Positions 1 through 11,925 are shown, numbered from the stretch's first letter. The stretch: 64,000 nucleotides of DNA from Carposina sasakii (GCA_014607495.2 CP053154.1:11780001-11844000), one strand, 5' to 3'. Notes: a model not told the origin generated them from the sequence alone. Numbers and translations are program-made.

Positions 1-361
1 CACGGTACCACAAATTAGATAGTAGTACGGTACTTTATTTCTATTAAGGCGGCACTATATTTTTTGTAGACATTAAAATAATTAAATATCAAGTATAACA
101 TACGGTGTAACAATAATCAGCATTTGGTAAAGACGCAGACGTCTCGTAAGGGGCGATAATGGTACTACTTATTATTTGACGACGTTTCACAAACCTTCCT
201 TTTCATGAAAAGGTTAACAGAATACCTGGTTTTATTATTTTTCCAGGACAAACGTCTCGCGCGCGGCTTTATCCATCCTTCCTGTATTTTATATTTCGTG
301 TGTGGAAAATATAATGTTTTTGCCAAGAAACTAGAAGATAAAAGCTTTACAAATGGCATAT

Positions 362-494
362 CTGAATTTAAATATCATCTTCTTCTTCAGCCTATTGCAG
401 TCCACTGCTGGACGTAGGCCTCCCCCAGAGCACGCCACAAGGCCACTGCCACAGCGTGGTGACTATGGGCAAAACCCCCCCTGAATTTAAATAT
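362..494 (-). mobile_element. 5'-truncated LINE 3' end with 14-bp target duplication
   Basis: Read on the minus strand, 480-376 is a short retroposed tail with GGGAGGCCTACGTCC, then CAGCAGTGGACTGCAATAGG and a GAAGAAGAAGAT tail, a motif common at LINE 3' ends in Lepidoptera. The insert is bracketed by the direct repeat CTGAATTTAAATAT at 362-375 and 481-494, as expected for target-primed reverse transcription. Only the 3' tail was inserted. Related tails occur near 20.9, 24.5, 27.7, 33.8, 36.1 and 39.2 kb. Confidence 0.75.
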
Positions 495-1895
495 AATCTA
501 CCCTAAATATAAAATCGTGAAAGGCAAGTAAGTTAGCTTTAAATTATCTATTCTAATCCATATTTAAGTAAAGCTAAACTTGTACATATCCTTTTAAAGA
601 AATTACGCTAATAGATAAACGTGAAATACCTACACACAGAGTTAATATGAAAAAATGTATTAAACATTTTTTTATACATACAAAATATACTGTAAATATA
701 TTATAATAAGTTATGCCACAATATAGCCGAATTATGAACATAAGGCGACCACAAGTAAGTAATTTACCAGCCTTGCAATATTTATGAAAATGTAATAATT
801 ATGGAAATATGACCTGTGACTGTAATTTTACTAAAGTCACGTTTACCTTGAAAAAACTTGAGACGACTCGACATTTTTTATGGTAAATGAATGAACTTTT
901 TATTGCCTTCATTTCGCAAAAAACACGTCTTCTAAGTTAGTTCTTTATGTACCCTTATTTTTGGAAATGTCTGATTTGTTCTACCTACCTAATATCTTCT
1001 TACACTATTATATTATTGCATACTAGTTATATTAATAATATGATATATTTATGATTCTTATTTTATTATAATGGGCAATAGTTTAAGTACATTTTGTCAC
1101 TGGAGGGGAGGAAAAACGACAAAAGTAGGTATCTTTACCCACTCCTATATTTCGCTTGATTGTATTAAAATAAATCCAGATAAAAAGAATATCAAGATAA
1201 TCTCGTGATTTCTTTCTAGTCTACAGCACAGATCCATTTATAAGATTTAATTTGATGCAGACTACCTATCTACATCGCTCGACACAACATGCCATTTAGC
1301 TGAAATTTTACACCAGAAAATTTTATTTGTATCAGAATGAATACTATGAATAATTATTCGTTTTCAAATTATGATAAGTTACAATAATGCCATATTTTAA
1401 TGCAGATTTTTTGTTTAGTTTTCATTCTAGTGAATTTAACATTATTATATTTAAACAAAGTATAAAATATTTTCGTACCTAAACTTCTTCAGTGCAATAT
1501 TAAACTTGTTTCGGAACGTTCGCATTGCTGCATCAGAAATATTTCTTTGGGCAATTTTGAAAGTACAATATTACTGTACAATATTACTGCGGAAACTCTA
1601 GTGTATTCAAGTTATATTCAAATGTATAGTAAAGATGACGAATTTCGTATGTCAGAATTCTACCTACGAGTAATAAACTATTTACAATGAATAAGTTCAC
1701 TTTATAAAAGGCATGTACGGTACTACGGTACCTATGCTTATGTACCTTTACTATATACTTGGATGTTACATATAAAGAGATTCTGCAAACTTTCTTTGTG
1801 TCTTACAGTTAAATAACGGTATGCTTTACGAATACACACGCGGACGATTATACATAGATAGAGTAATGGTAGTTTGCTTAAGATCATTGCCTTGA
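495..1895. other. AT-rich intergenic DNA, nothing recognised
   Basis: No open frame, splice-consistent exon or repeat could be supported in this stretch; it is strongly AT-rich single-copy-looking sequence. Confidence 0.5.
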
Positions 1896-2080
1896 TTAAA
1901 AATATTTACCCAGCCAAAATATTATTTAATTTGATGTAATGTTAATTTAATGTTCAATTTTATTTTGTATCTAATTGTAATTTTATTTATAATTGTTTAC
2001 TAACATAACATATACCGAAGGCATCTCATACTAACTACTATGGATTAATGTCTGAAATAAACTATTTGAATTTGAAAAAT
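1896..2080 (+). mobile_element. LINE-like 3' end with polyadenylation signal
   Basis: The stretch ends in AATAAACTATTTGAATTTGA, a form of the AATAAA-plus-TTTGAATTTGA terminus found at retroelement 3' ends in Lepidoptera; a second example, AATAAAGATTTTGAATTTGA, lies near 61856. No coding part is visible upstream. Confidence 0.4.
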
Positions 2081-2084
2081 ATTC

Positions 2085-2270
2085 TCATTCTTTATTGCAC
2101 ATACACAAAAGAATATAGCATACAAGATAAAAGAAGAGATGCATGTACAATGGTAAGCTTATCTCTACAAGAGATCTCTTCCAGCAAGCCAAGCAAGTAA
2201 ATAGAAATTGTTAACAAATACAGGGTAACATGTGCAATTAAACTAATTCTAAGAAACTAACTACATAAAT
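2085..2270 (-). repeat. Retroelement-tail-like dispersed repeat
   Basis: It abuts the preceding LINE tail and contains TTATCTCTACAAGAGATCTC followed by a CAGCAAGC block, a pattern I associate with lepidopteran LINE 3' regions in reverse orientation. No other copy was found in this window, so this rests on family memory only. Confidence 0.3.
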
Positions 2271-3478
2271 ATCGCACTCTTACGAAATAATTTCCGCTCA
2301 AATATGGAACCTGTCGGATTATACGCTTGACATAACCAAACCGTACATCCTGCGATGCGGTACGCGTAATATCTGCGAGCACCCTTATTTTTTTTAATGG
2401 GTTACCGGAAAAAATATACCTGTTAGAGAACTCCTACAAGAGAGTGGGAGTTAGCGTCAACTCCATTGTATAATCTGACATCAATCTAATCATAGTTGTT
2501 ACATTCAAATACCTGCCTACCTACCTACCTGCCGATTATCTGCCTAGTGTGTCGACACCCTAACACCTGCGCAGAGGTAAATTGCGAGGGTATGCTCATG
2601 CATATATGGATCTCGACAAATCTTTGTTCACTCCACTGGCTGCCATCGGCTGTAAGAGAAAAATGAACACGAATCACTGCGGAAAACCAAAGCTTTCACA
2701 TCGAGTTTGTTACATCTTTTATTTAAAGGCAGCGCTCTGCCTAACAATCTGTCAATGAGATTGTAGTATTTATATGTAATTTTGGCTCGTAACCGGCGAG
2801 CTTGTATGAAGAACTTAATTAATGTGGATAAGGCGGGAGGGTATGTTTGCAACGTACTAAATAAATGGGACATATGCGTGAGGTTATGTATGTATGTAAT
2901 TATAGCTCGTTAGTAGGTTTACTTGCTGGGAGCTCCGATTATCACCAAATTTATATAATACACACTTATTATATAATTTTTAAAACTTTCGTGGACCGAC
3001 CTAGATACACACAGAAAATTTTATCAAATTCGATGGCCATGTTCGAGTTCTAGAGACATGAGCGGAGAATAGCAAGTAATTTTCGGTATAAGATATTTTT
3101 TAGATTCAGCAGAGGTAATGATGTTTTTTGTATGTTTTTATATAAGTTCTGTGCAAGATAATACATTTACCAGCTCAGTCCAGCCAGATAGGAACCACAT
3201 CGGAAACAAGAAGACAGCTAAAAACTTTTTTACATCCTCCACATATTTTTCTTTTTCATATTTTTTACGTCGTTTCCTTAGCTTTAGGTATTTTTATGCG
3301 AGCTAACACTGTAGAAATACATCAAGGGCAGACTTCACGAACAATGGTGCGCGTAATGAGGCGAGCGTTAAGTTTGGAGCTCACGTGTGTGCAAATACGA
3401 GTATTTACGAATAAGTAACGAGTAGCACATTGAATATAGATAATTTTGTTCTTTTAATATAAAAAACATAATTTAAAA
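2271..3478. other. Intergenic DNA, short CCTA microsatellite only
   Basis: Nothing gene-like was found. A short (CCTA)n tract lies near 2512-2530. Short open frames here lack splice sites, coding bias or recognisable motifs. Confidence 0.5.
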
Positions 3479-4170
3479 AATCCAAAAACCCGACTAATTA
3501 AAAAAGAACCAAATAATGTACATAATAAAAAAACTGAAAAGAAAAAAACAAGCAGTTAGATGTCCGGTGGTCTAGAATTCTATATTATATTATTATGTAA
3601 TGAATACTATTGAAGAACATAAAATATTTTCTAATGATCGTAACATAACAACTGAACAGCCAGGATCCATTGAAATATTAGCTTGGCTGTCGGATAATTA
3701 TTATTAGATTAAGCAGTCGGGTTTTTGGATTTTTTAAATTATGTTTTTTTTATACTTTTTTTAATATAAGAAACATGCTCAACATGCTCGGCAGCAAAAA
3801 GTTTTCGTCTTGCTGCTGTCTAAAAACTTATATGTGAGAATGGTTATTACGCAACTTTCAATCTATATAGATCTTAAACGGTTGGTCGAATCGAAAAATG
3901 TTGAGAGAAACCTAAAAATGATTTTTAAATACCTATTCAACTATACCCCACTCAATATAGTTTGTCAACTTAATTTTTTTTCATTTTCCCAAAATGGCGT
4001 CCAGTAGTCGTCATGTCTTTAGTGACACTCGCCGGACTAAGAGGAATCGATTGACGTATGAATCATAAAAATCCGCCGAGGCGTTTGGTCTGTGTAGTGC
4101 TTCAAAGGAACATACAAACATACATACATAGACTGTTAAACACAATACCACTCCTTTGCATCTCGCAGTC
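3479..4170 (+). repeat. Dispersed repeat family 'GTCGGG', copy 1
   Basis: The block contains CAGTCGGGTTTTTGGATTTT (3712-3735), then AACATGCTCGGCAGCAA..., a CTTATATGTGAGAATGGTTR segment, ...GGAATCGATTGACG..., and ends at CGCAGTCGGGTAAAA. The same order recurs at 28500-29005 (plus) and, reversed, at 10540-11130. Upstream, 3479-3711 holds a short reversed start of the element and one arm of the palindrome seen at 11758-11925. Open frames in it are stop-interrupted and differ between copies, so I treat it as a non-autonomous element. Confidence 0.6.
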
Positions 4171-5030
4171 GGGTAAAAATAGATGTCCTTCCAATAGAGT
4201 AGTTATGCATATACACATTTGTGTACATGTCAGGGATTACTACTCGTAAAAAGCCGATTTATACAGATGGTACGAGTACATGAATAGGTGTAAAGTACAT
4301 GAGTGTGTTTCGTTGGCAGAGATTGGTGTGGATCGTTTGTGACGAACCTTTTCATCACTTGCCAATTTATAGCATCGAATCTAGACTACCTTTCAATGTG
4401 TTTTACTAACAAAATAGGTTTCTTTTTTAACATAGAAAACAATAAACAAGGTTGGTATACCTATATACTGAAATGATTCTACAAATATAATACAGAGTTA
4501 ACTAACAGACTGTTCTATAGTTACTGTCCTACTTTGAATGTTTTATTTTAGTCCATCACAATAACGTTTACTTTCAAGTTCAGTTCAAGATTTATTTCAG
4601 GATATTTAGTAACCGCCGCGCCGCGCCTTCTAAGTTGATCAAACCAAATTGATCAAACCAAAACTATACTTTTTCCGAGTCGCACACTGAGTTTCTAACT
4701 GTGATTCATTTGCATGCAACTCATTTTAATAATAGCTGTACGGTCGGAGTTAACGACCAACTTCAAGTATTTAATGCGGAATGAAAAGGTTCGTAGACAA
4801 AAAGATGCGACTGCAAAGTGCAGAAGTACACTCTTGAGACTCAGACTACGCTCAATGACTACGAACTACGTAAGCTGTTTGTAAAGTATTATACTTATAT
4901 ATGAGAAGAAAAGGCGTAATGCAAAGATCCTATAAGCTAAAACTCGATTTGCCTTTGCGGATTTAAAATCCAGTATCTTGGATTTGTATGTCAGTTCTAT
5001 TACTAAAACTACAGGATCGTGAAGGAGATC
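4171..5030. other. Intergenic DNA, nothing recognised
   Basis: AT-rich sequence without a supportable exon. A short direct duplication (TTGATCAAACCAAA twice) lies near 4635-4665. Confidence 0.45.
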
Positions 5031-5210
5031 CTAAAGCAATGTTTAGCGTAGTGGGGCCAGATGTAGTATCGATGGTAAATTGCTAGTTCATCGCCTAAAA
5101 CAACGCCCCTGAGTTCCTTAGTCGACTCTTTCCACATGCACAGAAAGACATACAGCTGATATATCCTAGTGAAGTCCCGCATCAGCACTGAACCTTAAAT
5201 ATTATGCTTG
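5031..5210. repeat. Degenerate dispersed repeat 'CTTAGTCGACT' family
   Basis: Contains AAGGAGATCC, GCTAGTTCATCGCC, CCTTAGTCGACT and GCATCAGCAC. Decayed relatives with the same order of words lie at 31050-31145, 36595-36720 (reversed) and 49205-49400. No ends or target duplication can be defined. Confidence 0.4.
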
Positions 5211-5890
5211 TTATTCATCAAGAATGGACCTTGTTAATACAAAATGTAAATAAAATGATCATCATAATAAATCTGCTGCCAGAATAAATTATCTACATAT
5301 ACGTATGAGCGAAGGGTTATAAAGGATGTAAGTACTTTTAATATTTCATTTAAAATTATGCGGAGAGGTAGGCTGGTTTGGGGAGAGCCAATACATCACA
5401 TCGTCACTGTGATTCCACAGATCCCTTCTATACCGAATTATTTATTAAGCTTTACCAAGCGCTGGCTTAAACGAAATAATCTGTTTGCTGATCGAATATG
5501 ATTTTGCAACCAAAAAAATTCTTTACTTAGTATAAAATATGTTATTCAGCTTAATTTTTTATTACGCCGCATCTTTCGTTACCTTTATAATTCGACGAAA
5601 CTCAATTACTCCCGCCATTTTCCGATCAAAGTGGATAAAAACTGAAAGGCTTCGTGATAATTGCTGAAATTTTATTTACGTTATTTCGTTTCACTGGATG
5701 CTTTCACTTTGTGCTTAAGTGGGTGAAAATACTTCAAAAGAGAGATTGAGAAAAATTTAGATTTAGGTTTTTATATAATTAATAAAGTACCGTGATTATA
5801 AAGAAATCACGTTCATTTCAAGCTATTAATTTGTTTATCTAAAAATTAGCTTGTTTTACCAATAGAAGTTTTGAAAAAGACTAATATGAC
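5211..5890. other. Intergenic DNA, nothing recognised
   Basis: No exon or repeat boundary could be supported. Confidence 0.45.
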
Positions 5891-6244
5891 GGCCCGCCAT
5901 ACACGGACTGCTCTAGCGGTTACCTAGTGATCAACATAAACTCGACATAGAATCAGTAGCATAATGGATTTTGAGGAGGAAGCATTTCTCAGCTCATGCG
6001 ACGATGACGGCGACGGCTTGTGGGTTCATCCAATATTAGGAACATAAAATTATAACCAAGCAAGAAATTATGAGCAGTCGACAGCTCGAGCAGTTCGTGT
6101 AAGCCTGACTGCTTGACCGCATGATAAAATTTCACCGTGCTGCCAACCGCCCCGAAGCAGTTGTAACTGCTTGAGCGTTTCGTGTAGGTAGTAGCTTCAA
6201 ACAGTCGATCCTCTCTGCTTCAAGCAGTTCGTGTATGGCGGGCC
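5891..6244 (+). mobile_element. PIF/Harbinger-like deletion derivative, 354 bp
   Basis: The ends are inverted: GGCCCGCCATACACG at 5891 and CGTGTATGGCGGGCC ending at 6244, followed inward by GACTGCT / AGCAGTT. Interior AGCAGTT/AACTGCT words are repeated. A 27-codon reading frame resembling the N-terminus of Harbinger transposases sits inside (5964-6047). No matching 3-bp target duplication is visible, so the class rests on the peptide and the ends. Confidence 0.65.
5964..6047 (+). pseudogene. Truncated Harbinger transposase N-terminus
   Basis: From the ATG at 5964 the frame gives 27 residues: an acidic leader with EEE and DDDGDG, then LWVHPI, then a stop at 6045-6047. An acidic leader followed by a WVHP motif is the usual opening of PIF/Harbinger DDE transposases. 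The next conserved part and the catalytic DDE domain are absent, so this is the retained 5' edge of a deleted autonomous element. It cannot make an active transposase. Confidence 0.55.
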
Positions 6245-6439
6245 TTAGGATTGTAGTGCGGACCTTTGACTAAGTGACCTGAGCTCACTTTTACTTGTCA
6301 TTCTCAATATCGCAGTTCATAATAATATTTCAACGTAATATCAACAATAGGTATGTCAATGAGCGACTAAATTATTTTATTTATTTCAATTTATATGCAT
6401 AGTAGGGTGGACAATATAATAAAGGTTTTAAAAACTATA

Positions 6440-6690
6440 TACTAAAATTAAAATATACTATTAACTAAAATATTTACAGATAGAATATGGCCTTCAAATC
6501 CTCCACCGATGGCAGCGTACCCGATAGGCTGGCCGCGTTGCCCCGTAGGCACCATCCCTTTGGTCATGGGATGCTTCGACCAATCTTTTGGCAATGCCCC
6601 TGCAAAGGGCATCTGTACCCGGACCCCATGGCCCCATGGTTTCAACCCTAAACAGCTCATATATGTATTCCCCGCTTAGGTATGTCAATT
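6440..6690 (-). mobile_element. Decayed LINE-type coding fragment
   Basis: The minus strand gives two overlapping frames of about 64-70 residues. One contains FRVETMGPWGPG, then ...RLVEASHDQRDGAY, then a basic stretch. Together they resemble the end region of insect non-LTR polyproteins, where a 'sLGpWGp...iakRLVdas.DqRagsyl.QRisiAiQRGNaAS' type block occurs; the IAAIGYPIG part at 6525-6560 is in another frame, so there is at least one frameshift. The assignment is from memory of the motif. Confidence 0.4.
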
Positions 6691-7785
6691 ATATGCATTG
6701 GTTAAAGTAATTGCATATACTATCATAATTCTCTTCCGTTGAATAAAATATTATTTTGTATTTGCGCAATAAACTCGAGGTTTATTTTGAGCACACAAAC
6801 GCCAGCAATAACCGTTTCAAAAGAATATCTCATTCATAAAGTAAAAAAAATTTGCTTCACTAAATAGAGATATTCCATAAATCATTCCAAATTGTTTCTC
6901 GCATAAAAAGCACTTTAAGAGATATTAAGTATAGGAAATCGGATTATATATCTCGTTTTCCGTGATGTTGTCAAGGAATATACCTACATATAATACATTT
7001 TGTAAGATGGAATTTTATTTTCTTATTTTATGGTGGAAATTTGTCCGTGTATTGTCCCCGATTGAATGTTCAATTTAACTAAATGAAACTACAAAAATTA
7101 AAATAGTTGAATATTTCTTCAAGTGTTTTGGTTGATTGTGGAATGCAATATCCTTAAGATAAGGCCATATTTTTATTATTGAGAAAGCATGAATGAAGCT
7201 CTAATGGTTGTCAGAAGTGTTGCCAATTTCATCAGGCATACTCACCAAATTGCATCAGTTGTTGGTTATGTTAGACTGGAAAAATCGGCCAATATATATC
7301 GGATCGCGGACCATATGGTTCTGTAGGTCTAGATTGTAGTTATAAAATAACAAAAGAAAAGTGAATAATGACTTTTACTTAATGTTGTTCACTTGATGTT
7401 CATAGTATAACGTCTCTAAACTACAAGTAGTTAGAGCAGTATCAAACAAACAATAGACATTGTTTAAATTTTTTAAGGTCGATATATTACATTTTTATTT
7501 GATAGAAGGTAACATTTCAAGAAACTATTTTTTATATTTCTTGAAAATAATGCTTTGTTACAATGTTATGATTTTTTAAAGTAAAATAACTGATGACGTC
7601 ATCATCGGTCATAAATGCTGCTGTTGGTTGGTATTACATGAATGAACAATGCCCATTACAAAGTATATAGTGTTCTCTGATTAGAAATCTTACCTGCGTA
7701 TGTAAACCAGTGTATACAGATAGAGTCATAGTCATGTTATTTATACTCTATATTCGTTATTCTCAGTAAGCGTAGTCATATTTAT
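6691..7785. other. Intergenic DNA, nothing recognised
   Basis: No supportable exon, RNA gene or bounded repeat. Confidence 0.45.
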
Positions 7786-8135
7786 AAACTAGTGGACGCC
7801 CGCGGTTCCGTCCGCGTGGACTACAGAAAAAACAAAATGTCGAAATTATCCGGGATAAAAAGTAGCCTATATGTTAAGTGGGACCTGCATAGATTAATTA
7901 ATAAATCTATGGGGACAGCATCGAAATCGGTTCAGCCGTTTCTGAGATTAGCGTGCACAAACACACAAACAAATCGCTGCAACACAAACAAGCAGACAAA
8001 CAGACAAAAATTCCAAAAATCATTATTTTGGGTACTATTGCGTTGATAAAGGTCTCCTATAATATTTTTTTCTCAAATATCTTCCATGTACAGACAGCGA
8101 TCCGTAACATTTTTATTATATGTATATATATAACT
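7786..8135 (+). mobile_element. Lepidopteran 'ACTAGTGGACGCCCGCG' element, uninterrupted copy
   Basis: Begins ACTAGTGGACGCCCGCG, continues GTCCGCGTGGACTACAG, ATCCGGGATAAAAAGTAGCC, TCGAAATCGGTTCAGCCG and an (ACAAACAG)n tract, and ends ATCCGTAACATTTTTATTAT. A second copy at 11143-11752 is split by a MITE, and part of a third lies at 38165-38330. The pattern is widespread in Lepidoptera; class not decided from this sequence. Confidence 0.7.
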
Positions 8136-8139
8136 TAGC

Positions 8140-9632
8140 CAGAGGAACCTTAGAACAAAGTGGAAAATAAGCAACTACTTTGGAATATTGAAATTCACCG
8201 CGTCCTCAATGACACTATTGTGGTCCAGAAGTGGAGAAACCACATTTGACTTACAGTTTAGTAGTCTCGGCATTGAGTGTCACGATATAATGAACCTTAT
8301 TGTGTTGGATTAAGTATAGTAATTAATTGTAAGAGTAATTAATTATCTACTATGATCTACATAGAAAAACCGATATCTGGTACATAATTGGATCGAAAGC
8401 TCGAACACACCATAGCATTTTATATTAATTTTATTATTTTTGTTTACGTTCGTTCGTTTTATTAATTTCATTTTAAATTCATGGGACGTATAAAGTTTAA
8501 GAATTCAAATAAGTACCATGTTTTATATCGATATAAAGACACAGTGTAATTATAAACAAATATTGTTTTATTCGAATTATTAACTCGATACTTTCAAAGA
8601 GTTTCTTTTTGTACTTGTTATGGAAAACGTATTCATCAACAAAAGGAAAAGAAAATTGAATAAGACGAATTGTTGTTCGGCAAAATCTCAACTCGGATTT
8701 AGATTGATTAACGCTCTTGTTGTTATTTACAATTAGCTTAATTTTTCATTGAAAAGTTTTGACGGAAAATAAACAGGTGTTCAAGCCAATTTGATCACAT
8801 TTTCAAAATTACGGAATCTCCACAAGTTGAACTTTAATAACTGAGTACCTGTATTTTTAGAAGTAATAATTAAGAGAGAAGCTTTCCATAAAGAGAACAA
8901 ACATTGTCAGGCAATAAAATAACGAAGACAATTATTTCAGTTGATGGGTATGTACCTATATTTTGAACAATAAAATTATTGCAGAGAGAAAAGCTTTAAA
9001 CTTACACACTTCCTATTCAACAATTTTGTATCGATTAAACGCAAAAAGCCTTATTTGTTTCCTACTGTGGCGTCACTGTTACCTGAGTTTATTAAAACCT
9101 CTGCAGCGTACACAACCATCGTTTTAGCAATTTGTCTGTAATATTACTCTGTATATTGATATTGAAAATTATTTATTCTTTTTTATTGTATTTCCATTTA
9201 AAACTACATACCATATTACCTTCTTACAACTGACGTAAAAACTGTTATGGCTAAACTGAAATAGTAAATCCAAATTACCGCATTTATTTTACGAGAGGGC
9301 AACTTGTAACGTGGTGCCAAGTGTCGGGTTTGCGTGACTAGCAGGAAATTATGCTCGGTGACAAATGGGACCGACCCGTTTATGTTCCTGCATTCTGGGC
9401 CGGAGCCAGTGTTGTTGTAATTAAGTCGGTTGCCATTCCTTTAGAAATTGTATTATACGAGCTACCTACATAAACTGAATGGATTAAGGATGACCACAAT
9501 TACCGAAAGGGTGCGTTCCTGCCTATTTCATAACATTTTACTGTAACTAGGTTGTAGTATTGAAGAAACGTTACATTCAGGATATTATATGTATAGTATA
9601 GCAGGTAAACAAAAGAACTTTTCTGTGTCATT
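8140..9632. other. Intergenic DNA, nothing recognised
   Basis: AT-rich; no exon or bounded repeat was supported. Confidence 0.45.
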
Positions 9633-10017
9633 ATACAGGCTGATTTTTGGTCGTCAACGTTCCCGAAAACTACGGAATCTCCTCATCATCACGATCATTT
9701 TTCTCCATGGAAGCATACCTGGGAAGTGTCTGGTTTCCAAAATATTAGGGTCCAAAGTTGAGTAAATAGACTGCGTTTTTCTGCATAAATGCACATAGAC
9801 GCGCGTAGCAGGATTTTTTCACGAAAAATAATTAATATTTGTCTATAAAAAAACTAACATAAACACTAGACACTATAAATTTCGCACGATCAAGGAATTT
9901 AATTTTTTTTTTTTTTTTTTTTAAATCCCAGCATTTTTTTTGGCATAAACTTACTTTATTTCATGTATAGAATACGTACCCTTCGTTAAAGGTGGTCACA
10001 AAAAAACACCCTGTATA
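9633..10017 (-). mobile_element. MITE family A, copy 1
   Basis: Ends TATACAGG.TG and CACCCTGTATA are imperfect inverted repeats. Interior landmarks (minus strand) are GTGACCACCTTTAACGAAGG, a poly-purine/T block, CTGCTACGCGCGTCTATGTG, CAAAGTTG/GGACCCTAATATTTTGG and GGAACGTTGACGACCAAAAA. Four other copies lie at 37156 (partial), 46278, 55419 and 56667. No coding capacity. Confidence 0.75.
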
Positions 10018-10021
10018 CATC

Positions 10022-10262
10022 TTTATATATAAAAATCTTCTGTTCGAGTGTTTGTAATGGATTTCCCTCTAAACGGCTGGACAGATTTTGATGAAATTTT
10101 TTGTGTGTTCAAGTGGGTGCGAGAATGGTTTAAATTTACATACAATTCGGTCAACTGAATAATGTTTTTGAACTGCAGATGTCGTTGATGTCAATTAGAC
10201 AATGTTTTTATAACGGTCCATATTGTTACAGCTCTGAAATAAGCTGTAACAATATGAAAAGT
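10022..10262 (+). repeat. Foldback-element arm with internal hairpin
   Basis: Contains GTTTGTAATGGATTTCCCTC, AAACGGCTGGACAGATTTTG and ATTCGGTCAACTGAATAATG, matching the arms of the palindromic elements at 60872-61600 and 61985-62160. At 10219-10257 a hairpin is formed by CATATTGTTACAGCT and AGCTGTAACAATATG. Confidence 0.55.
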
Positions 10263-10539
10263 TTTCATTTAAGGCGTGGGACAGGACAACATCTGTCGGG
10301 TCCACTAGTACATCACGCCTTTATTCCTTACGGGGTAGGCAGAGCATCAAGGGTCGATAGAACCACATGGTGCCACATCTGACCAATTTTGAGGGTATAG
10401 TTGAGACGTACAAGTTCGGTTAGTAGTGACAGGTGGTCAGCCCATCGCCTACAAAATACCAAAACCCTCTTGTCCCTCTACTGACTTGTACAGTATGCCC
10501 GGGAAGAGAAGCAGCTGTAGTATTATATCTTTTTTACCC

Positions 10540-11130
10540 GAATGCGCGACGCAAAGGAGGGGTATTGTGTTTAACAGCCTATGTATGTATGTATGTTCCT
10601 TTGAAGCACTACACAGATCAAACGCCTCGGCTGATTTTTATGATTCATACGTCATTCCTTTTAGTCCGGCGAGTGGCACTAAAGACATGACGTTAGTGAA
10701 AATCCAATATGGCGACTACTGGACGCCATTTTGTGAAAATGAAAAAAAATTAAGTCGACAAACTATATCGAGTGGGGTATCGTTAAATAGGTATTTAAAA
10801 ATTATTTTTAGGTTTCTGTCAACATTTTTCGATTCGATTAACCGTTTAGGATCTATATCGATTGAAAGTTGCGTAACAACCATTCTCACATATAAGTTTT
10901 TAGACAGCAGCAAGACGAAAAGTTCTTGCTGCCGAGCATGTTGAGCATGTTTCTTGAAGCGTGTCTATTTGTAGCTAGGTACTCATAACAAAAAAGTATT
11001 AAAAAAAAAAACATAATTTAATAAATCCAAAAACCTGCGTAAAAAAGAACCAAACTTTGTACATAATAAAAAAACTGAAAAGAAAAAAACAAGCACTTAG
11101 ATGTCCGGTGGTTTAGAATTCTATAATATT
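10540..11130 (-). repeat. Dispersed repeat family 'GTCGGG', reversed copy
   Basis: The reverse complement matches 3740-4160 and 28560-29000 closely: CGGCAGCAAGAACTTTTCGT, CTTATATGTGAGAATGGTTG, CGATATAGATCCTAAACGG and GGAATGACGTATGAATCATA all appear in order. It forms part of the composite inverted-repeat block. Confidence 0.6.
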
Positions 11131-11142
11131 ATTATGTAACTA

Positions 11143-11752
11143 GTGGACGCCCGCGACTCCGTCCGCGTGGACTACAGAAAAAAAAACAAAATTTCGAAAT
11201 TATCCGGGATAAAGACATTTTCCCGGAATAAAATGTAGCCTATATGTTAAGTGGGACCTGTCACAATATATTCCTGAAAACTGCATCGAAATCGGTTCAG
11301 CCGTTTCTGAGATTAGCGTGCACAAACGCACAGACAAACAGACAAGCCGACAAACAGACAAACCGACAAACAGACAAAAATTCCAAAAATCATTGTTTTG
11401 GGTACTATTGCGTTGATAAAGGTATTCTATAATATTTTTCCTTATACAGGGTGTAACAGAAAGGGTATGTTAAGCGAAAAGCTATGTATATAGCCCACTA
11501 TAAAGATCCTATTTCCAAAATTTGAGACTCGAAATCACATTTTTATTTTTCAAGATTGTATGGACATTTCTGAGTTGTTTCGGAATTCTTCATATGTGGA
11601 TAAATAAAAATGTGAATTTGAGTCTGAAATTTTGGAAATAGGTTCTCTATAGTAGGCTATTTACATAGCTTTTCGCTTAACATACCCCTTTTGTTACACC
11701 CTGTATATCTTCCATGTACAGACAGCGATCCGTTACATTTTTATTATATGTA
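11143..11752 (+). mobile_element. Lepidopteran 'ACTAGTGGACGCCCGCG' element, split by a MITE
   Basis: The same order of words as 7786-8135, including the AAACAGACAAACAG tract and GGTACTATTGCGTTGATAAA, but interrupted at 11443-11707. After the interruption the sequence resumes with ATCTTCCATGTACAGACAGC exactly where the uninterrupted copy continues. Confidence 0.7.
11443..11707. mobile_element. MITE with long terminal inverted repeats
   Basis: The ends TATACAGGGTGTAACAGAAA and the inverted TTTTGTTACACCCTGTATA continue inward with near-perfect complementarity for over 40 bases (GTATGTTAAGCGAAAAGCTA). It inserted into a TATA/ATAT site of the host repeat. About 265 bp, no coding capacity. Confidence 0.8.
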
Positions 11753-11757
11753 TACAT

Positions 11758-11925
11758 GAATACTATTGAAGAACATAAAATATTTTGTAATGATCGTAAC
11801 ATAACAACTGAACAGTCGGGATCCATTTGTCGGATAATGTCAAGCTAATATTTCAATGGATCCTGGCTGTTCAGTTGTTATGTTACGATCATTAGAAAAT
11901 ATTTTATGTTCTTCAATAGTATTCA
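11758..11925. repeat. Near-perfect long palindrome
   Basis: The arm from 11758 (GAATACTATTGAAGAACATA...) to about 11815 is inverted at about 11868-11925, with a 50-base centre. One arm also occurs at 3600-3660. Probably the terminal part of the GTCGGG repeat family inserted head to head. Confidence 0.65.

Noticed and set aside
10426..10944. A 172-codon open frame on the plus strand
   Set aside because: It runs across the composite inverted repeat and the GTCGGG family; related copies are frame-broken and no protein motif is seen.
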